Positions 47,206 to 58,365 of a stretch of DNA of 64,000 nt are shown in pieces. The stretch is from Atherix ibis. Lineage: Eukaryota > Arthropoda > Insecta > Diptera > Athericidae. Position 1 is the stretch's first letter, and every line of letters starts with the position of its first letter. Position numbers and translations under genes: made by a program. Under the pieces are notes generated by a model that did no database searches, was not told where the DNA came from, and saw nothing but the letters and a program-made list of their open reading frames with translations. The stretch lies in the NCBI GenBank assembly GCA_958298945.1, contig OY282606.1, forward strand, positions 58,541,920-58,605,919. The letters are read 5' to 3'.

Positions 47206-48585
47206 CATTTATTAAATTTATCTATTTATATTAATGCTAAATGTTAGTGATGTTAATAAATATTATAAAACTCATATAATATAAAATATTGAACCAGCGA
47301 ACTTTGAAATTTTAAGAGTACAATGAAATCACTAATTGACAATTTTTAATGCACCTAGTTATTTTAATTAACGGAAGGATTTGGCAAAATTTGTTTTTAA
47401 AAGTAGGTATATGTTAGGCAAATCAACGAGTTTCTCGATATCACATTAAACGTATTACTTGAGACATTCAATACTATTTATTATATATAATTTATCCTTC
47501 TTCGTACAAAAAAAATGTGAATTTTACTTATTTTTTTTACTTTTTCTTGGAGGATGCCGTTTATTAAAAAGCTAACTTTTATCAGAAATGTGCTTTTGAA
47601 TTTGAACTTGGTTGAAAATAAACTAACGTCAATCAAAAACTATACTGAATAGAAAGCATGGGAATGATGTAGAAATTATTTCTTTACATATCTGCTATTT
47701 GAGCCTAATTGGTTCATTAAACTTTCAATTACTGAGAGAAATTTAAAAGTATTGAAAAATTTATGTATCGCACTATTACAAACTTACTTTTAATACCTCA
47801 AAAACCATTCAAGACAATTAAAACACACAAATATTTAGTTTTTGATAGCTCTTGGTTTTTTAAAATATAATGTCTTCCTTGACGTAATAAAGATATTCGA
47901 ATAAAAAAGATCATCGTCAAAAAAGTTTCAATTCGTTTTCACCTTTCAAATATAGTATCTACCACAATCAATGAGGACATTTTTTATAAAAGCATTGTAA
48001 AAAATACTAAACTTCCTTCCATAAAGAATATTTTCAATGATTCTGATAAATACAGTACAATATATTACCCATCCGCGCTCAGAGTACTTATAGCACATCA
48101 AAAGCATCAGCAGCTTAGGATGGGTACAATAATAACCAAAAGTAATACACTTGTTTGTTGGAGTATTAATGACAACTTATTATGGAAAGCAGGGCAAATT
48201 TACCAAAAAGAATAATGCTTTTTTACGGGCATAAGTATTAAAAATACCTTATAGACTACACAAAACACAAGGTGAAAAAAATCTTGAAAACGAAGAATTT
48301 AGCATATTTTTTCAAGAGTATAGAAATATTTATTTAACAAGTAAAAATATACAATAATATTAATTTGAAATATATTTTGAAACAAATTAATATCAAGATT
48401 TAACAAAAACTTAATTATTCAGCGTTAGAAAATACTTATTACTCGAAAGAGGTATTATTATATCAAATCGAAAATAACTAATTTCCTCTACACCTTGTTA
48501 TGAAACCTGCAAAATACTATATTTAAATATTTAATGGTTATAAAAAAATGTAAGAAGTTATTTAGTTTTATAGAATAAATATTCA
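47206..48585. other. AT-rich DNA, nothing recognised
   Basis: No coding, RNA or repeat features identified. Confidence 0.5.
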
Positions 48586-49340
48586 TTACAAAGTAATCTG
48601 GCAATATTGCGGACTTTCCCCTCTATATAGCTTGTCCGCTAGTTCTTCGTAAACATGCAGTACAAGTTTCAAGGATGTGCTATTAAATTTTGTGTTAAAG
48701 TTGGTTAATCCGGGTTTTTGACTTATGAAAAGTTGGAACAAACCTATGGAAACATTCCTTATCAATTGCACAAATTGTTTGGAGGTAAAGAGTGCTTTTG
48801 GAGGGCCGAAAATCAGTGGAAGACGAACTCCTCTTAAAGATACCGTCAACACTAAAAATTGGTTAAAATGTAGAACCTCAGTTTTTGATATTGACGCTTC
48901 CCTGATCTAACGCGGAGAACCCACTTTCTGAAAAGATTAAAGAAAAGAGTTTCTCACATCAGATCGGACATTATGGACACTTGCATGCTCCTGCATAACA
49001 GTTATAATATATTATTTATCGTCACTTAGTTGTCTTTAACGTAAAACCACGAGCTCAATCAACGCACCACCATTACTGGCAGTTAACAGCTAGTAATCAG
49101 TTACAAGCTGACTACTCCACCTGCTGGTGGCAAGGACTACTTAAACCTCTACTGTCATTAGCAGTGACAGTGCCCGAGATAATTACTAGTTATTGCCGGT
49201 TATCTCCCACCGCTCCCGCATGACAACGTTCCTTTTCCTCTTGGTATTGTCAAGAACATCCAAACAGATACCTTTCATCACTGCTATGAAGCGTAAAAAC
49301 TACGCCTCCGCCGATGAATAGGTGGTCAACGAAACCACTT
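48586..49340. other. GC-raised block with open frames on both strands, unidentified
   Basis: Composition rises at 48600-48910 and again at 49030-49335. On the plus strand 48710-48780 reads 'GFLTYEKLEQTYGNIPYQL' and 'HKLFGGKECFWRAENQW'; on the minus strand an 88-codon frame runs 48852-48586. Neither matches a family I know. The second part (49030-49335) has no long frame. The block has no terminal repeats that I can see and may be unclassified transposon or host sequence. Confidence 0.3.
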
Positions 49341-51050
49341 TTGTAAAACATAATATTAATGTATTAAAATAAAATAAAATAGTATACTTGTTTTGATTTC
49401 TTTTGCGTAATACCAAAATTTTGTTTGTATCTATTTTTCCCAATTTAATATGTTCGTTGATTTCATATGGTTAGAACTATGCAGTTTTATATAGGCTTGA
49501 CTAATTATTAATGCGTTCAAGAAAAAATATTTGATTTGAATATATAAAAATTATTTAGTAATTTTCTATTCATGAGAATCAGATATATTTTGACAATCTT
49601 GTAGACTGTCGCCATTAACCAAAAAATCACGTTTGAATTATTTGTTTTAAAATGGATGAACTTATTTTTCCGATTACTAAAACTTTGTATATAAACTATT
49701 CCATCACATATAGACTATACTTTTTGGTATATAAGAAAAATAATATTTTATTTATTATTTAAAATATTATTATTATTATTTTAATTATTAAAACACTCAC
49801 TGCATCTTTAAAAGGTGCTAATACCTACTCAATTTCTGCTGCAGTATTACAACCAACAAATTTCAATAGCAAACATATAAAATAAAACTTCCAGAATCCA
49901 TCGTTGGGTTGTATTTTATTTTTATCAAACCTTTCGTAACTATCCCAATCGATTATCTATTTCCATTTACAATAAGAAAACGATTATGTTTTATTTTAAT
50001 TGTGTAATTATAAACTTTAATGTAAGCATGCTAGGTCCTCCGACCTGGCCTGACAAAATTTATACTTTAATATATGCATAATTAAACATATATCCTGTTA
50101 ATAATAAAAAAAGAAGTAAAAATTGCTTACATGCCATGTTTTAATAATCTAATATAAGCCGAAATTATTCAACAAAATTTTTGTCCATAAAGCATCTTAT
50201 CTTTTAACAAATATTTGAAAAATTATTCTATTTCCAAATTTATAAAGTAAACGAACACTTGTGCAGAAGAACATTTTATATGTAAATGTGCCATAAAACT
50301 CATATGCCAACAGATAATAAAATAATTTATTTTTATTTAAATATTCTTCAAAATAAATAAAAATTTGTGATCAATTTAAGTTTTATATCTAATTTATAGT
50401 CATTAAAAAATATATTTGTGTACATAATATAAAACTTATTTATGAATATTTATACTTATATATATTTATGATATATTCATAAATAAAAACATACATAATA
50501 TTTTTATTTATGAATATTTCCAAGGCATTTAAGAAGCAATCAGAAAAATTTTCTTATTCTTTTGATTGCCTGATAATATTTTCCCTTCGTAAGAAATGCT
50601 TTCATTAATTTTTAATGAAGGTATAAGTAAAAGTTTGTTTGTGGAAAAATATGATAACTAAAATTTGGTCACTTAACTTAAAATAAAACAGCAACATTTT
50701 TGTAATAAAATTATTATGTTTATCAAAAATTGTTCAACTGAAAACGTTTTATTTATTATAAAAAATAATGCTCTTATTCAAATTGAATGAATATACTTTT
50801 GAAAGTATATATTTTATTTTCTATTTAACTTAATATTACTAAAATAGCAATAACAATAATATTTTATGATAATATCGATTTATACTTCTATAATTCAATA
50901 TGCTAAAGATTGTATAACAAGATAATTTTTACTTGTACAATCTATATTAATAAAAGTGAAATATTGTTTGTGTATTTGTCTTTTACATAAATCCAAACAA
51001 TTTGTCGAAGACACTCCAAATTTTGTATAGTTATAGATAATATTTCAAAA
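49341..51050. other. AT-rich DNA, nothing recognised
   Basis: Includes A/T palindromic stretches around 50440-50520 ('atttatgaatat' in both orientations) but no defined element. Confidence 0.5.
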
Positions 51051-51556
51051 ACGGTTATAGGCCTATTCCCATTTCAAAATTTGCGGGATACCCCTCTCAG
51101 ACCCTCCCCAGCTCGATAGTGTGGGGCGGCAGAAGTTATTTAAAAAAGCAGTGATGAGAACTGGTAGAGGGACTCTTTGTGATCATAAAATTGTTCTACA
51201 ACCTCCCTCTAAGACGTCGTCCCGTTCTAGCGATATGGAGGTCAACTTAATCTTGGCATTTTTGATTCAAATAAAAAAACACCCTTTGAAACAAAATTCT
51301 TAGTGAGTAATTACCAAGTAAAATATTGTGCTTTGCCAAGCGTCTTTAAATAGCATTTTTTATTTTCATTTGTAAGTATTAAGAAATTTTTAACATTTAA
51401 TTTTAAGTCTTTCAACAAACTCTCAAAAATTTCTGTTATAAATTTCAAAACTACATCTTATTCTGTAATTCTTTAAATATTGAAAATTCCAAAGAATATA
51501 TACATGCAAAAGTGAACTTGTCGACTCAAATTTTAACTTTGCTAAATTAGTGCACC
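51051..51556. other. GC-rich patch with a short open frame, unidentified
   Basis: 51060-51245 is GC-rich ('gatacccctctcagaccc', then a 60-codon frame from 51121). No recognised motif. Its abrupt composition change suggests an inserted element, like the patch at 2200. Confidence 0.25.
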
Positions 51557-51558
51557 TA

Positions 51559-52690
51559 TTGGGTTGGTGAAAAAGTTATGACAGTTTTTTATGATCCCAG
51601 GTAAAAATATTTTTTCTTCAGAAATGATGAATCTTCTTTTAAATGATTGCATTATATAAAGGATGCTTTCCCTCAACTTTCTATTCAGTTTTGGCCTGGC
51701 CAGAGTACAGTGAAGAGCTCTTGTATTGTTTCAAAATGTCGGTCGATAAAGTGCATTAACGTCATTGTTTACTTTATGAATTCCGTAAAGACAATACCAA
51801 GAGTGTGGTAACCAAAAACATTTGCGAAGTGTATGGAACAGATGTCATCAAAGTTTGGCAGGCACAAAGATGGCTTACAAAATTCCGATCTGGGGATTTT
51901 TCACTAATTGATAAACCACGTACCGGGCGGCCATTGAAGTCTGATGAGGACAAGTTAAAAGTCATAATTGACACCAATCCATGACTTACCACCAGGGAGA
52001 TCGTGTCGATGATGGGAGTCAACCATACAACCGTATTAAGGCATTTGAAGCGAATGGGGATGGTTTCGCGGTACGATGTTTGGATACCTCATCAATTGTC
52101 GGCTGCCAATTTATTGGATCGTGTTTCAACGTGCGTTCCTTTGAGTGTGAGACAAAAACATGAACCTTTTTTGCATCGTTTGGTAACGGGAGATGAGAAA
52201 TGGGTCGTGTACAACAACGTGACAAGAAAAAGACATTGGGCTATACCTGGACAAGCCCCATTAACAACTTCGAAAGCCGAAATCCACCAAAAAGAAGTTA
52301 TGCTTTGTGTACCCTTTTGCAAGGGTATACCCTTTTGCAAGGGTATTGTGTATTTTGAACTTTTGGAACGCAATCAGATAATTACAGCAGAACGATATTG
52401 TCAGCAATTATCCAAATTGAACATCGCCCTTCAAAAGGATAGACCAGAATTGGTAAACAGAAAAGGAGTAGTGTTCCATCGCGACAACGCGCGACCACAT
52501 GTGGCTATGATGACCCAATGCTCCTTTGGAATTAAACTTCTGCCGAGGCTGCACAACGGAACCAGATTCACCGTAAGAAAAACGAATGCCAAATGTAATG
52601 AGACTATACGTTGCTTACTCCAAAAAAATTGTTTGTTTTTACACCAAATGGAAAAAGCAAAAATAATGTGTATCCACTTGTATTGCAATA
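51559..52690 (+). mobile_element. Mariner number 1 of a three-mariner cluster, nearly full coding span but broken
   Basis: Starts with TTGGGTTGGTGAAAAAG after TA 51557-51558. Transposase begins at ATG 51736 with a stop at codon 8, and a second stop at 51982 ('NP*LTTREIV'). Downstream it is open and shows 'TVLRHLKRMGMVSRYDVWIP', 'LVTGDEKWVVYNNV' (first aspartate, about 52185-52215), 'GIVYFELLERNQII', and 'RKGVVFHRDNARPHVAMMTQ' (second aspartate, about 52455-52515). The coding sequence then departs from the family before the third aspartate, and no 3' terminal repeat is seen. It carries an in-frame tandem duplication at 52310-52345. Confidence 0.88.
52310..52345 (+). repeat. 18-bp tandem duplication, each unit a small hairpin
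   Basis: The unit 'acccttttgcaagggtat' occurs twice in tandem, duplicating 'PFCKGI' in the transposase frame. Each unit holds the inverted pair 'taccctt'/'aagggta' around 'ttgc'. The family normally reads CVWWD.KGI here. Confidence 0.88.
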
Positions 52691-52692
52691 TA

Positions 52693-53642
52693 TTGGGTTG
52701 TATAGAGAGTAATTTCTTTTTTTCCCAACAGAGGACATAATTGTATTTTTTCACAACCAACTTCATACTTAAGCCGCATAATCATATGTATTTTGACCGC
52801 TGACATAGCAAGGCTTGGTTGTGAATTCGATTGATTTTGCACAGTAGTTTTTGGTTGATACCCTTTTAAATATGGAAAGTGAAAAACAGCATTTTCAGAA
52901 CAAATTTTATTTTTTTACTATAAAAAAGATAAAAATGGTGTTCAAGCAAGAAAAAAATTATCCGATGTGTATGGAAAAGATGTGTTAAGTTAGCGCCAGT
53001 GCCAAAACAGGTTTGCAAAATTTCGACCCGGCAATTTTAATCTCGAAGATGCACCACGTTCTGAAAGTCCAGTTAAGGCTGATGAAGACACAGTAAATGC
53101 ATTAATTGATGCAAACTGGCGAATAACAACTCGTGAGATCGCTGAGAGATTAAATTTATCGAATTCGACCGTTCATGATCATTTGAAACGGCTAGGTTTA
53201 ATTTCAAAGCTCGACATATGGGTTCCTCATCTTCTTACGGAAAAAAATTTGTGCCGTCGCATTGACGTTTGTGATTTGCTTCTCAAACGCCAAGAAAATG
53301 ATCCATTTTTGAAGCGTTTCATATCTGGGGACGAGAAATGGGTTGTCTATAACAATATTAAGCACAAAAGTTCTTGGAGTAGAAAAGATGAACCGGCTCA
53401 ATGCACTTAGAAAGCCAATATTCATCAAGAAAAAGTTATGCTATTTGTTTGATGGGATTTCAAAGGAATTGTTTATTTTGAGCTTCTACCGAGCAACACA
53501 ACGATCAATTCTGAAGTGTTCTGTCATCAATTGGAGAAATTCAATGATTCACTTACAAAAAAAAAGCCAGAATAAAATATTAATTCACTATAAGACAATT
53601 GTATTTCATTTTTATAAAATAATTACTTTCCGAACAACCCAA
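52693..53642 (+). mobile_element. Mariner number 2, both ends present, C-terminus deleted
   Basis: Inverted ends TTGGGTTGT.... and ....ACAACCCAA with TA at 52691-52692 and 53643-53644. Transposase from ATG 52872 with a stop near 52989, then 'SVSP'-like linker, 'LIDANWRITTREIAERLNLS' (53103-53162), 'HDHLKRLGLISKLDIWVP' (53176-53229), 'FISGDEKWVVYNNIKH' (first aspartate, 53318-53364), 'DFKGIVYFELLP' (53457-53490), and a break at 'TKKKPE' (about 53570). The second and third aspartate blocks are missing. Same family as 31087-31743. Confidence 0.92.
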
Positions 53643-53644
53643 TA

Positions 53645-54284
53645 CGATGTCTGTTCAAAAAGTATAGCGAATTTTGAATTTCCGCGGGTTACGTTTATTC
53701 GATTTTTGATTTTTTTGTGGTGTTATGTTGATAATCATGTCTCTCACTTCTGCCGATATGTTCGGCTATTTTGAATGTACAGTTAATTTTTGACAGCTGC
53801 TTTGCTTGCACGAGTTTTGGCTCGTCTTCGATTTTTGCCCATTTTCGACCAAAAACAGCATCGCATTAACATTGCTAAGGAGCTATTGGACTCCGTCCGC
53901 GACGACCCAAATTTGTTCCAGAGGGTCATAACTGGTGACGAATCTTGGTTTTATGGTTATGACGTAGAAACCAAAGCTCAAAAAAAGCGCGCCAAGTTCG
54001 GTCGAATGTGAAGGTTTTGCTTACAGTTTTCTTCGATTGCAGGGGCGTGGCGCATCATGAGTTTTTGCCTCAGGGGAGAACGGTCAATAAGGAATATTAC
54101 GTGAAATAATGCGCAAGTTGCGGGAAGCAATCCGCCAGAAACGGCTGGATTTGTGGAAGAACAAAAATTGGCTTTTGTCAATCCGCCAGAAACGCATCGT
54201 TGCTTGTGCGCGAATTTTTGGCCAAAAACAATACACTAATAATGTCGCAGCCACCGTATTCCCCAGATCTGGCCTCCTGTGACT
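53645..54284 (+). mobile_element. Mariner number 3 (family of 5240-6455), left part, internally deleted
   Basis: Starts directly after TA 53643-53644, which also closes mariner number 2. The leader matches the minus strand of 6455-6270 closely. 'RLRFLPIF' is fused at about 53846 to 'DQKQHRINIAKELLDSVRDD', removing the N-terminal domain. Then 'FQRVITGDESWFYGYDVETK' (first aspartate, about 53917-53977), 'LLTVFFDCRGVAHHEFLPQG' with frameshifts, and a rearranged second-aspartate block at 54128-54194. Interrupted at 54284 by I-like copy B; a short remainder resumes at 55806. Confidence 0.88.
54128..54194 (+). repeat. 16-bp direct repeat replacing the mariner second-aspartate segment
   Basis: 'caatccgccagaaacg' at 54128-54143 (native, 'IRQKR') recurs at 54179-54194. 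In the sister element the corresponding site (minus strand, about 5600-5570) reads 'caccatgataacgcctctg', the histidine/aspartate catalytic segment. Confidence 0.85.
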
Positions 54285-55805
54285 GTTTGTTTGTTTGTAA
54301 GGTCCCTTAGACATGTGCCAGGGGCCACTTCATAGCGCCACGACCGTGAGGCCATTTGGCGACTTCGTAGTACGTGTGGGAATTTGTCTGAGAGAAACTG
54401 GTCTCTGGTTAGTAGTATAGAAAGTTGAGAATTTTGTTATATTTTGTGGAGCAGATTAGTATGTTGTAGAAGATTAAATAGGGGACTAGGGAATGGAGTT
54501 GTTGGATCGAGGAGCTCCATAATGGGAGGAATCCTGCTCGCAAAGTAGTTCTTGGTTATGTGGCATTCCTGTAGAATATGGTAGACAGTGAAATGGGTGC
54601 CACAGGATTGGCAGAAGGGACGATTGGTGTTGCCAAAAAGGAAGTTATGGGTAAGAGCAGTATGTCCAATCCGGATTCTGAGGAGCTTTCGCGCCCAGAA
54701 TTTCGGTATGGATGTTGAATACACTGGTTTGTTAGTGGTTGAATACTACAAAAAAGTATCGCTATTGGTCTAGTCATCGTGTCTGCGGATGGCTAAAGGT
54801 GTTAGTTGCCATTCTGTTAGTAGGCGAGGCAGATTGGGAATGACTGTGATCACTGGCCGACGGAGTGTTTCTCCAGCCAACTTGTCATCACTTTCATTAC
54901 CCACAATTCCCACATGCCCTGGCACCCATTGCAACTCGACACGCCTATTGCTAAGTAGGCTATGACGAATTCCGCTAAGTACTGGGTCACTCGATGGGCC
55001 ACAAATGGCTTTAAGGGCGGCAAGACTGTCGCTAAAAATAATAACGCTTTGTTGGCTGGGAATATTGGTCGTAATTTCAATGATGGCCCACAGCTCCCCG
55101 TAATATGGAGCTGCCCTATAAGGGAAGATTCCACAACATAGTATGCGGGTGCTGCAGCCAAAAAGTTCGACAACCGCAAAAGATGTAATATCGGTGTCAG
55201 CGGCAGCATCAGTGAACAACAGTCGATGATATTTTAATCCGTCCAACTGTTCAAGGAAAAATTTTCATGTATGTGGATGGATCAGTTCTAGCCTTCTTAA
55301 ACCTGTCAAGAGAACCAGTCACTTTCAACTTTGCTCCTAACCACGGTTTCCAGTCTGGGTGTGGAAGGGAGGTTTGGAAATCAAGGGGGAGGATGGGTGA
55401 ATTGCTTTCAAGATGGGATATTAATAAGGATAGGGATGATGAATTTGCTTTTTGAGCTGGGGGAGATGATAATGTTTTTTATTAAAGTGTGGAGTGGATA
55501 ATTTGGAAGGCATAGGTTTTTGTAAATTAAACTTAGGCGGGCTTTGTGAAGATAGAGAAAAATAGGTTTACGACCAGTCTCTATCAGTATGGATTCCACC
55601 GGAGATGTCCGATGTGCTCCACTGGCTAGTCTAATACAACGGTTTACCGCTGCCTCGACTAGTTTTTTCCCTGCTATTGGCACACTGACACATATAGTGA
55701 GGAAATAGAGTATGGTCCCGTCCAAAAGGGCGTTGGTTACTCTAATTGCCTCACTTTGTCTTACCTTACTTTTGCTGCTGACTAAAATTTTTACCATTCG
55801 GAGAA
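54285..55805 (-). mobile_element. I-like retroposon copy B with 14-bp target-site duplication, nested in a mariner
   Basis: Flanked by 'ggcctcctgtgact' at 54271-54284 and 55806-55819. Minus strand: begins in the reverse transcriptase thumb ('RMVKILVSSKSKVRQSEAIR', then 'CIRLASGAHRTSPVESILIE'), continues to RNase H (55246-54770: 'LLFTDAAADTD', 'GELWAIIEI', 'FSDSLAALKAI', 'VPGHVGIVGNESDDKLAGE', all four catalytic positions retained), then the C-terminal region ('RIRIGHTALTHNFLFGNTN', 'SCGTHFTVYHILQECH', 54724-54437), 3' untranslated region and a tail of aaac repeats at 54296-54285. A frameshift near 54770 and the missing 5' part make it dead. It is the best-preserved copy of its family here. 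Confidence 0.94.
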
Positions 55806-55840
55806 GGCCTCCTGTGACTTTTTCTTGTTCCCGAAACAAA
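55806..55840 (+). mobile_element. Mariner number 3, remainder right of the nested I-like copy
   Basis: Resumes with 'cctgtgactttttcttgttc', matching the coding for 'CDFFLFPK' seen at about 5485-5450 (minus). Homology stops at about 55840 and no right terminal repeat was found. Confidence 0.75.
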
Positions 55841-57001
55841 TTCTTTGATCCATTAGTTATATTTATCAAACTAATAAAGTAGCTTATTAGTTTCATAAAT
55901 ATAAATTATTTTTTTCTAAAAATATTTTACACAAAATATACGCTCTAATTAATTTAGCTTTTGATTTATATTTTTTTTCTATAATAATGATAAAATACTA
56001 ATACATATCTTCTGTTCCAAATAAATAAAATCGTCTCATTTGTATAAGATTTTACGAACTTAAACAATGTTTTATTATATGAACCAAAACTATATATTCT
56101 CACAAAGTTTTATAAATATATTGCTATCTACTCGTAAACTGTTATTAGAATTCTTCAACATATAATTTAAGTTTTTAAAACATTCTTAATTAATAAGAAG
56201 ATTTGTTATAAATTCTGGTACTATTTTACATATACGTATACATGCATTTAAAATTATAGACTATAAAATATTAAATTTGCACATTTGTAAAAGTTCTCAT
56301 GGGCTTTTATATATATAGTTTAAAGTAGACAGGGAAAGCATAAAAATGGTAATCCAACACTCTTCTATAATCAACATTGCTTCACTGAACAAATTCGCAG
56401 CAAATTGCAATTACGAAAGGTAAATAGTTCAGCACCCTTAACACCTGAAGCTTTAAATGTGATATTTTTCAAACACCATTTTACCTTTGAATGTTAATCC
56501 ATTCGCTATCACTTATTTGAATGGTAGGTTGCACGTAGTCAGACAGCTCAACTTCTCATGTAAGCCATTTGTGAAATGATACTGCCCTAGGATAAAAAAA
56601 ATCGACTTCTATTACAGTCGTTATTTCCATTCCATAAAAATAAAGGATATAGGCATTTGAATATATATAACCGTAAGTAATTCACACTTAGAACACGTAT
56701 ATTCATACGATTTTTTTCTATTTTCCCTAATAAGCTTAGACAAGTGGTTATTTATTGAGTTTTTATTTTCATTGCCGTGTTTGATTGCGAAACCAATTTA
56801 TATTTGATTTTTTCGTTCTTATGGCCTTTGATACACCCTGTATAGTGTATAAGTATATTTATTTTCAGGTATTTTATTTTTATACGGTTAAGGGAATATA
56901 TACTTAAATACTTAATTGGATTTTTTAAATGCCATGTAAACTATTTAAAGTTTATTGAAGAAAAATAAATCGTGAGCATACTTTTTAATTCAACATTCAT
57001 A
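55841..57001. other. AT-rich spacer
   Basis: No coding similarity, RNA gene or transposon end noted. Confidence 0.45.
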
Positions 57002-57003
57002 TA

Positions 57004-58254
57004 CGTAGGCTACTATATATATTTCTGGCCTAGGCAACACTAAGTGTTGCCAGGTGCGATCTGACCTGGAAAGTTTGACATTTTTTAGCATAAACGTACT
57101 CAGAACGTTTTGACGTACGACTATCATTTGTGTTGTTTACAGTGACTTGAAAAAATCAATTTGGCAAAAAAATGGAATTAACTCGTGAACATTTTCGTGC
57201 GATCATTTTTCACAACTTTCGACGTGGATTATCACGACAAGAGTGCATCGATGAACTTAAATCTTTGTATGGCTATGAAGCACCATCCTATAGCACTGTG
57301 AAAAACTGGTACAACGAATTCAATCGTGGCCGACGCTCGCTCAAAGACGAATTCCGTGAAGGTCGTCCAAAAACAGCCGTTGTTCCAGAAAACATCGATG
57401 CCGTACGTGAACTGATAATGCAAGACCGTCATGTGACATACCGTGAGATAGAGGCATGCCTAGGCATTTCTCCCACCAGCATACATTCGATATTGCATGA
57501 ACACCTGGCCGTAAAAAAGGTTTGTTCTCGTTGGATCCCGCACAATTTGACAATCGCTCAAAAAAAGGCTCGTGTGGATTGGTGTAAAGAAATGCTGAAA
57601 AAATACGATCGCGGTGCTTCAAAAGACGTTTATAAGATCGTCACAGGTGACGAATCATGGATCTATGCGTATGAGCCCGAAACAAAACAGCAATCGACCG
57701 TGTGGGTCTTCCAAGACGAGTCAAATCCAACGAAAGTTGTTCGTGGAAGAAGCACTTCGAAGCAAATGGTCGCTTGTTTCTTTGGCAAAACTGGTCATGT
57801 GGCGACTGTTCCGCTTGTGCAACGTAGGACGGTCAATTCTGAGTGGTACACCACCATTTGTTTGCCTGAAGTCTTCGGAGAAATTCGAAAAACGAACAAG
57901 AGAAGTCGAATCATTGTGCACCATGACAATGCGAGCTCTCACACATCGGCTCAAACCAGCGCCTTTTTGACCGGACAAAACGTCGAATTGATGGGTCATC
58001 CTCCGTACAGCCCTGACTTGACACCCAATGACTTCTTTTTATTCCCACACATCAAGAAAAAAATGCGTGGTCAACGAAACCATGTTTTGGAGGTGTCTCA
58101 ATCGGAGTGGAAAAAGTGCTTCGAAAATTGGTTTGAGCGCATGCAAAAGTGTATAAATCTTGATGGAGAATATTTTGAAAAACAATAAAACCTTTTTCGT
58201 TGATAAATATTCGCATTTTCATTATTAGGCCAGAAATATATATAGTAGCCCACG
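57004..58254 (+). mobile_element. Complete mariner with matching terminal inverted repeats and an intact transposase frame
   Basis: 29-bp terminal repeats (57004-57032 and 58226-58254) match at all but one position and are bordered by TA at 57002-57003 and 58255-58256, as expected for mariner insertion. Total length is 1251 bp. The enclosed frame (57172-58188) is uninterrupted. Near-identity of the two ends and absence of stops indicate the youngest transposon in the window. No second copy of this family is present here. Confidence 0.95.
57172..58188 (+). CDS. Mariner transposase, DD34D, 338 residues, uninterrupted
   Basis: The protein binds the element's terminal repeats, cuts both DNA ends and inserts at TA. 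Residues 1-60 form the first helix-turn-helix ('HNFRRGLSRQECIDELKSLY', 'TVKNWYNEFNRGRRSLKD'), the GRPK hinge is at 64-67, and the second helix-turn-helix follows at about 73-115 ('DRHVTYREIEACLGISPTSI'). The linker motif reads WIPHNL (121-126; family WVPHEL). The catalytic triad is D160 (TGDESW), D252 (HHDNAS) and D287 (YSPDLTPND), with 34 residues between the last two. Compared with relatives I know, a loop of about 15 residues between 'RGQR' (residue 302) and 'HVLEVSQSEW' is missing in frame, and length is at the short end of the usual 340-355. Whether it is active cannot be told from sequence. Start chosen at the ATG 168 bp inside the left end. Confidence 0.95.
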   Translation: MELTREHFRAIIFHNFRRGLSRQECIDELKSLYGYEAPSYSTVKNWYNEFNRGRRSLKDEFREGRPKTAVVPENIDAVRELIMQDRHVTYREIEACLGISPTSIHSILHEHLAVKKVCSRWIPHNLTIAQKKARVDWCKEMLKKYDRGASKDVYKIVTGDESWIYAYEPETKQQSTVWVFQDESNPTKVVRGRSTSKQMVACFFGKTGHVATVPLVQRRTVNSEWYTTICLPEVFGEIRKTNKRSRIIVHHDNASSHTSAQTSAFLTGQNVELMGHPPYSPDLTPNDFFLFPHIKKKMRGQRNHVLEVSQSEWKKCFENWFERMQKCINLDGEYFEKQ

Positions 58255-58365
58255 TACGTATATATATACTCCTATATTGTATATATTTAATATATGTTTA
58301 TACATTCTTATATATTTTATGTTATTCGTAATAAAATATTTAAGTTTTTATAAATGGCTTCGTGT

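Noticed and set aside
57614..57970. 118-codon frame overlapping the intact transposase in another frame
   Set aside because: Shadow frame of the DD34D transposase; no independent motif.
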